Source of the DNA: JAZKDW01 sp040387375
Lineage (GTDB): Bacteria > Pseudomonadota > Gammaproteobacteria > Burkholderiales > Burkholderiaceae_D
Direction of reading: 5' to 3'
DNA length: 64,000 bases
Assembly: GCA_040387375.1 (NCBI GenBank)
Contig: JAZKDW010000036.1
Coordinates: 12,838-76,837, forward strand
The notes under the pieces are model-generated. The model made no database searches. It had not been told where the DNA came from and was given only the letters and a program-made list of their open reading frames with translations. Shown here one piece after another: positions 60,684-64,000 of this stretch. The translations under genes were made by a program, and so were the position numbers. Positions within the stretch are counted from its first letter, which is position 1. Every line of letters begins with the position of its first letter.

Positions 60684-61547
60684 TTACCGGTAGGCAGAGG
60701 CAACGCGTATCGAAAATTCGCCCACGTGTTCAATGCCGGCCTCGATCAGATCGCCTGGCCTTACCGGCCCGACGCCGTCCGGCGTGCCGGTCATGATGAT
60801 GTCGCCTGGCTGCAGCGTGTAAAAGGATGACGCGTATTCAATCAGGCGGGCGATGTCGTAGACCAGGTGGCGCGTGTTGGACTGCTGCCGGGTTTCGCCA
60901 TTGACCTTCAGCCACAGGTCGAGCTGGTCCGGATCAGGCACCTCGTCCGGCGTCACCATCCACGGTCCGGCCACGGCGTAGGTATCGATCGATTTGCGGA
61001 AGCTCTGGAACTCGCTGCCGCGCAAGGTCATGTCGAGCGTGACGGTATAACCGGCGATGTGCTGCATCGCGTTTTCGCGCGTGACCTGGCTGCAGGTGGA
61101 GCCAATCACAACGCCCAGTTCCACTTCATGATCGTTGCGGCGCTGCGGAAAGCGCAGCACGATGTTCTGGCCGCAGCCGATCAGCGAACTGCCGGCCTTG
61201 AGAAACATGCCCATGTCGCCGATCGAAGTCAGATTGTGGCCATGACCGATGCCCGGATCGGCCTTGCTTTCGGCGATATGCGATTGATAGTTGATCGGCG
61301 CGCCGATGATCTTGCCGGGATTGGCAACGGGGGAATCGAAACGCACATCGTCCACATGGTGGCGCTCCGCATTGCCCAGCGCGGCCTCGATGGACGGCTT
61401 CAGCGAGGGCAGCGCCTCGATCAGCAAATCCTTTTGCGGCAGCGGATACCGTTGCGCCGGCAGCAGGTCCAGTACGGATGTCACGTCAAGCACATGGTCA
61501 TCCTGCACCACACCCAAACGCCCGTTATCAAATCGGCATAATTTCAT
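60684..61547 (-). CDS. Fumarylacetoacetate hydrolase (FAH) family protein
   Basis: 287 residues. Metal-binding and catalytic marks: APINYQSHIAESKAD, NDHEVELGVVIGSTC (Glu ligands), QHIAGYTVTLDMTLRG (Asp) and LQPGDIIMTGTPDGVGPVRPGD. Members hydrolyse acylpyruvates or decarboxylate/hydrate meta-cleavage products. AGGAGA lies 4 nt before ATG 61547; the frame is open to 61661. As the first gene behind the divergent LysR promoter it probably processes the ring-fission product of the VOC enzymes. Confidence 0.93.
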   Translation of the reverse strand: MKLCRFDNGRLGVVQDDHVLDVTSVLDLLPAQRYPLPQKDLLIEALPSLKPSIEAALGNAERHHVDDVRFDSPVANPGKIIGAPINYQSHIAESKADPGIGHGHNLTSIGDMGMFLKAGSSLIGCGQNIVLRFPQRRNDHEVELGVVIGSTCSQVTRENAMQHIAGYTVTLDMTLRGSEFQSFRKSIDTYAVAGPWMVTPDEVPDPDQLDLWLKVNGETRQQSNTRHLVYDIARLIEYASSFYTLQPGDIIMTGTPDGVGPVRPGDLIEAGIEHVGEFSIRVASAYR

Positions 61548-61603
61548 CTTGTCTCCTGTGAGCCTTCTTCGGGCTTGTTTTATGCGGGGAAAGTCTACGG
61601 GAA

Positions 61604-61653
61604 GCTCATATAAATTCCTAGCAAATAGATATATACAGAATATAAATCCTGTT
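61604..61653. promoter_or_regulatory. AT-rich divergent promoter/LysR operator candidate
   Basis: The 120-nt gap between the FAH gene and LysR has an AT-rich core in which ATATAAAT occurs twice in direct repeat, together with TAGATATATA. LysR regulators normally bind such a spot between their own gene and the target. No certain -35/-10 pair is assigned. Confidence 0.35.
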
Positions 61654-61667
61654 GATATCATGGCGCG

Positions 61668-62585
61668 ATGGATTTAGAAGACTTTGACCTGAACCTGCTG
61701 ATGACCTTCAATGCCATCTACCGGCATCAGAACCTGTCGGCGGCGGCCGAGGAAATGGGTTTGACGCAGCCGGCCGTCAGCGCCGCGCTCAAGCGCATGC
61801 GCCTGCGCTTCGGCAATCCGCTCTTCGTGCGCACCTCGCACGGCATGCAGCCGACGCCTTATTCGGACAACATGGCGCCGAAGATTGGGCGGATACTCGA
61901 CCTTCTGCGCGAGGTCGACCAGCCGGCAAAATTTTCACCGCTGACGACGGAAATCAACTTCAAGGTATACGTCAATGATGTCGGCCTGATAACGGTGATG
62001 CCGATGGTGATGCGGCGCCTGAGCGATGAAGCGCCGTTTGCCAAACTGACCATCGTCGATCTGCGGCCCGATGAAGTGATCGATGCGCTCGACAGCGCCG
62101 ACATCGACCTGGCGATCGGTTATTTCCTTGGCATGCCGGACTGGGCGCACCAGCAGAACCTGCGCGACACCTCCTTTGTCTGCGCGGTGCGGTCCGACCA
62201 TCCGGACATCGGTGACGCCTTGTCGCTGGAACAATTTCTGGCAGCCGGGCACGCCGTCTACTGGAGCACAAGCAATGCCTACAGTGCGCTGGAAGGTGTG
62301 CTCGCCCAACTCAATCTGACCCGCGAAGTCAAATTGCGTGTGCCGCGGCTCTCCGCGATGCCGTTCCTGATTGCGCAATCGGATCTGATCGTGACGATAC
62401 CGGAAGATCTGGGCCTGATATTCAGTCGCCTGATCAACATCAAGCTGTTCAAGCCGCCTTTGCCGCTGGCTAATTTCCAGATCAAGCAATACTGGCATGA
62501 ACGGCTGCATGCGGACCCGGCGTACCGGTGGCTGCGCAAGCTTGTGAAGGAAGAAACGGCGCGCCTGGGGCGGCTTAATAAATAG
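61668..62585 (+). CDS. LysR-family transcriptional regulator
   Basis: 305 residues. N-terminal HTH FDLNLLMTFNAIYRHQNLSAAAEEMGLTQPAVSAALKRMRLRFGNPLFVRTSHGMQPTP (about 5-63), then an effector domain ending HERLHADPAYRWLRKLV, a form common in the NodD/NahR/LinR branch. It is transcribed divergently from the FAH-liv-VOC operon and probably activates it in response to the imported aromatic or its fission product. It is not closely like the LysR at 13575, although both belong to the same branch. Confidence 0.93.
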   Translation: MDLEDFDLNLLMTFNAIYRHQNLSAAAEEMGLTQPAVSAALKRMRLRFGNPLFVRTSHGMQPTPYSDNMAPKIGRILDLLREVDQPAKFSPLTTEINFKVYVNDVGLITVMPMVMRRLSDEAPFAKLTIVDLRPDEVIDALDSADIDLAIGYFLGMPDWAHQQNLRDTSFVCAVRSDHPDIGDALSLEQFLAAGHAVYWSTSNAYSALEGVLAQLNLTREVKLRVPRLSAMPFLIAQSDLIVTIPEDLGLIFSRLINIKLFKPPLPLANFQIKQYWHERLHADPAYRWLRKLVKEETARLGRLNK

Positions 62586-62650
62586 GAATTTTGAGGGCTT
62601 TTCGGCATGGCCTTGTGCATGTCAAAACTTCCATTCAAGCCCGGCCGCTA

Positions 62651-62659
62651 TGCTAGAAT
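62651..62659 (+). promoter_or_regulatory. Extended -10 promoter of tRNA-Leu
   Basis: TGCTAGAAT is an extended -10 element (TGnTAnnnT type) ending 15 nt upstream of the mature tRNA start. TTCCAT at 62630-62635 is a weak -35 with 18-nt spacing. Confidence 0.5.
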
Positions 62660-62674
62660 CGCGGTCTGTTTTGT

Positions 62675-62767
62675 GCCCGAGTGGTGAAACAGGTAGACAC
62701 AGCGGACTTAAAATCCGCCGCTTCGTTAATAGCGGGCGTGCCGGTTCGATTCCGGCCTCGGGCACCA
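62675..62767 (+). tRNA. tRNA-Leu (anticodon UAA)
   Basis: Acceptor arms GCCCGAG and CTCGGGC pair fully; the discriminator is A and CCA is encoded (62765-62767). The anticodon stem GCGGA/TCCGC encloses the loop CTTAAAA, giving anticodon TAA. A long variable arm and GGTTCGATTCC T-loop are present, as required for a class II leucine tRNA. Confidence 0.96.
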
Positions 62768-62972
62768 TCCATCTCCTCTTGCAATATCAAATTTAGTCTG
62801 AAATCCTGTTCCTGCTGCGGCCATGCCCGCAAAACGCTACCCCCTTGCCCTGCCGTTCACTGGATATTTGGTTCCAGCTGGACCGATATTGCTCAATAGA
62901 CAGTTGTACGGTTTATAAGTAGACTTTGCCGGATTCCACATTGCGGTGGCGAAGTGAGATACGGGAGCAAAC

Positions 62973-63866
62973 GTGCACAGTGATCATTCTCCTTACCTGA
63001 AATTTGCGGGCAAATATCGTGTCGAGAAATCCATCAACTCGCTACTCGGGCTCGTCGAAGGAATATCGGTCGATGCCTGTATCAACGACCGCGAAGTAGG
63101 CTTTCTCAAATCCTGGGTATCGGAACATCAGGAGCTTTGGAATAATCATCCCTACAACGAACTTGTGCCGGTTGTATCGCACGCAATTGCGGATGGAATT
63201 CTTTCGGCCGAAGAGAAGCTCGACATTCTCTGGTTATGTGAGCGTTTGCGTAGAACAGATTACTTTGACAAAGTAACGGCTGATCTCCAGCGCTTGCATG
63301 CGTTGGTTGGCGGCATCGCTGCCGACGGAGTAGTCTCCGCTGACGAGTTACGTGGTTTATCTGAATGGATGGAAAACCATGAGGACCTGAGGACCTGTTG
63401 GCCATACGACGAAATCGGCAGCCTAGTTACCAAGGTGCTGTCCGATAAGCGCATCGACGATGAGGAACAGAAGCTGGTGCAGAGGTTCTTTTCAGAGTTC
63501 ATAGGTCTGATGGACAATCAAACGATTGTGTCGCCCCGACTTGAAGGGGAATCCTTGATCGCCGGTCTTTGTGCGGTATGTCCTGAAATTGCCTTTAGCG
63601 GCTCAACGTTTTGCTTCACCGGCGCATCGAGTAAATATTCGCGCGCCGAATTTTCCATCCTGGTTCGCCAGCTTGGTGGCGAAGCGATATCTGGCGTGAC
63701 TGCAAAACTCAACTACCTGATCATCGGCGCAGACGGAAACCCTTGTTGGGCCTATGCATGCTACGGCCGCAAGGTTGAGAAAGCAGTGGAATTGCGTAAA
63801 AAAGGAATTCGGCTCCTTCTCGTTCATGAGAACGATTTTCACGACGCAGTTGCCGATGTGCGATAG
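62973..63866 (+). CDS. BRCT-domain protein with an internal TerB-like duplication
   Basis: 297 residues, soluble. Two similar acidic helical repeats come first: about 32-95 (VDACINDREVGFLKSWVSEH, then IADGILSAEEKLDILWL) and about 108-172 (AADGVVSADELRGLSEWMEN, then LSDKRIDDEEQKLVQRF). A C-terminal BRCT domain follows (about 208-297: FCFTGASSKYSRAEFSILVRQLGGEAISGVTAKLNYLIIGADG), as in bacterial DNA ligase and exonuclease-associated proteins. A DNA-break or stress role is possible but not shown. Start is GTG at 62973 with GGGAG 7 nt upstream. Its base composition is less GC-rich than that of the neighbouring operons. Confidence 0.8.
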   Translation: MHSDHSPYLKFAGKYRVEKSINSLLGLVEGISVDACINDREVGFLKSWVSEHQELWNNHPYNELVPVVSHAIADGILSAEEKLDILWLCERLRRTDYFDKVTADLQRLHALVGGIAADGVVSADELRGLSEWMENHEDLRTCWPYDEIGSLVTKVLSDKRIDDEEQKLVQRFFSEFIGLMDNQTIVSPRLEGESLIAGLCAVCPEIAFSGSTFCFTGASSKYSRAEFSILVRQLGGEAISGVTAKLNYLIIGADGNPCWAYACYGRKVEKAVELRKKGIRLLLVHENDFHDAVADVR

Positions 63867-64000
63867 CCGGATCAACACGATTCCGTGGTGGATATTACGT
63901 TCAGACTCAAGATTAGGAACGTGCTGGGAATTTTGCCAGCGTATATCGAGACTGACCCGAATGGCACTTACTTAAGCCATAAGCTCTTGAATTAGCAAGG
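63867..64000 (+). other. Window end: short open frame only
   Basis: A 36-codon frame begins with GTG GTG at 63885 and ends at TAG 63993-63995 (VVDITFRLKIRNVLGILPAY then IETDPNGTYLSHKLLN). It has no ribosome site and I recognise nothing similar. It may be noncoding or a small gene. Confidence 0.2.

Noticed and set aside
62681..62899. 72-codon frame starting within the tRNA
   Set aside because: It begins inside tRNA-Leu, and the sequence is fully explained by the tRNA.

Overview
The window looks like a chromosomal segment of a GC-rich betaproteobacterium, most likely Burkholderiales and possibly Oxalobacteraceae. The reasons are three orphan TctC/Bug-type periplasmic receptors, extragenic palindromes of the 'ggattcccgcctgcgcgggaatgacgg' kind, a biotin pyruvate carboxylase, and a high density of CoA-dependent and aromatic catabolic genes. 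This placement is inferred from gene content and sequence style; no database search was possible.

Layout. 1-8.2 kb is mostly housekeeping: the end of a truncated gene, a bactofilin-like membrane protein, a CidA/LrgB pair, a RIO-type kinase, a PAS-PAS-GAF-GGDEF-EAL protein and outer-membrane phospholipase A. Pyruvate carboxylase follows (8.2-11.7 kb). At 11.9-15.6 kb a FAD aromatic monooxygenase, a LysR regulator and a Bug receptor share a duplicated 18-nt operator. At 15.7-18.4 kb are an acyl-CoA ligase and a DMT exporter. At 18.5-25.6 kb a leftward operon encodes a peptide-type ABC transporter and two alpha/beta hydrolases, one with altered catalytic residues; a relic of what may be a TRAP permease lies just upstream. 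At 26.3-27.8 kb are a DUF882 protein and a decayed hipA-hipB locus.

28.0-45.2 kb is the most striking block. About 16 genes encode uptake, CoA activation, two acyl-CoA dehydrogenases, hydratases, an SDR, a thiolase with its DUF35 partner, an MmgE/PrpD protein, a class II aldolase and a ketopantoate-reductase-like enzyme. A GntR/HutC-type regulator sits inside. At least four GTACGTAC-like palindromes lie just downstream of promoters of this block, so I propose it is one regulon for beta-oxidation-like breakdown of an unidentified acid.

45.2-52.9 kb holds a small secreted protein, a pirin, and a phthalate-type catabolic set: Rieske oxygenase, 4,5-dihydroxyphthalate decarboxylase-like protein, MarR regulator, oxygenase reductase and dihydrodiol dehydrogenase, followed by a DMT transporter. 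53.0-61.5 kb is a ten-gene leftward operon (FAH-family hydrolase, FMN reductase, LivKHMGF transporter, two VOC proteins with complete metal ligands, alpha/beta hydrolase) with a divergent LysR; it looks like uptake and ring cleavage of an aromatic compound. The window ends with tRNA-Leu(UAA) and a BRCT-domain protein with an internal duplication, less GC-rich than its surroundings.
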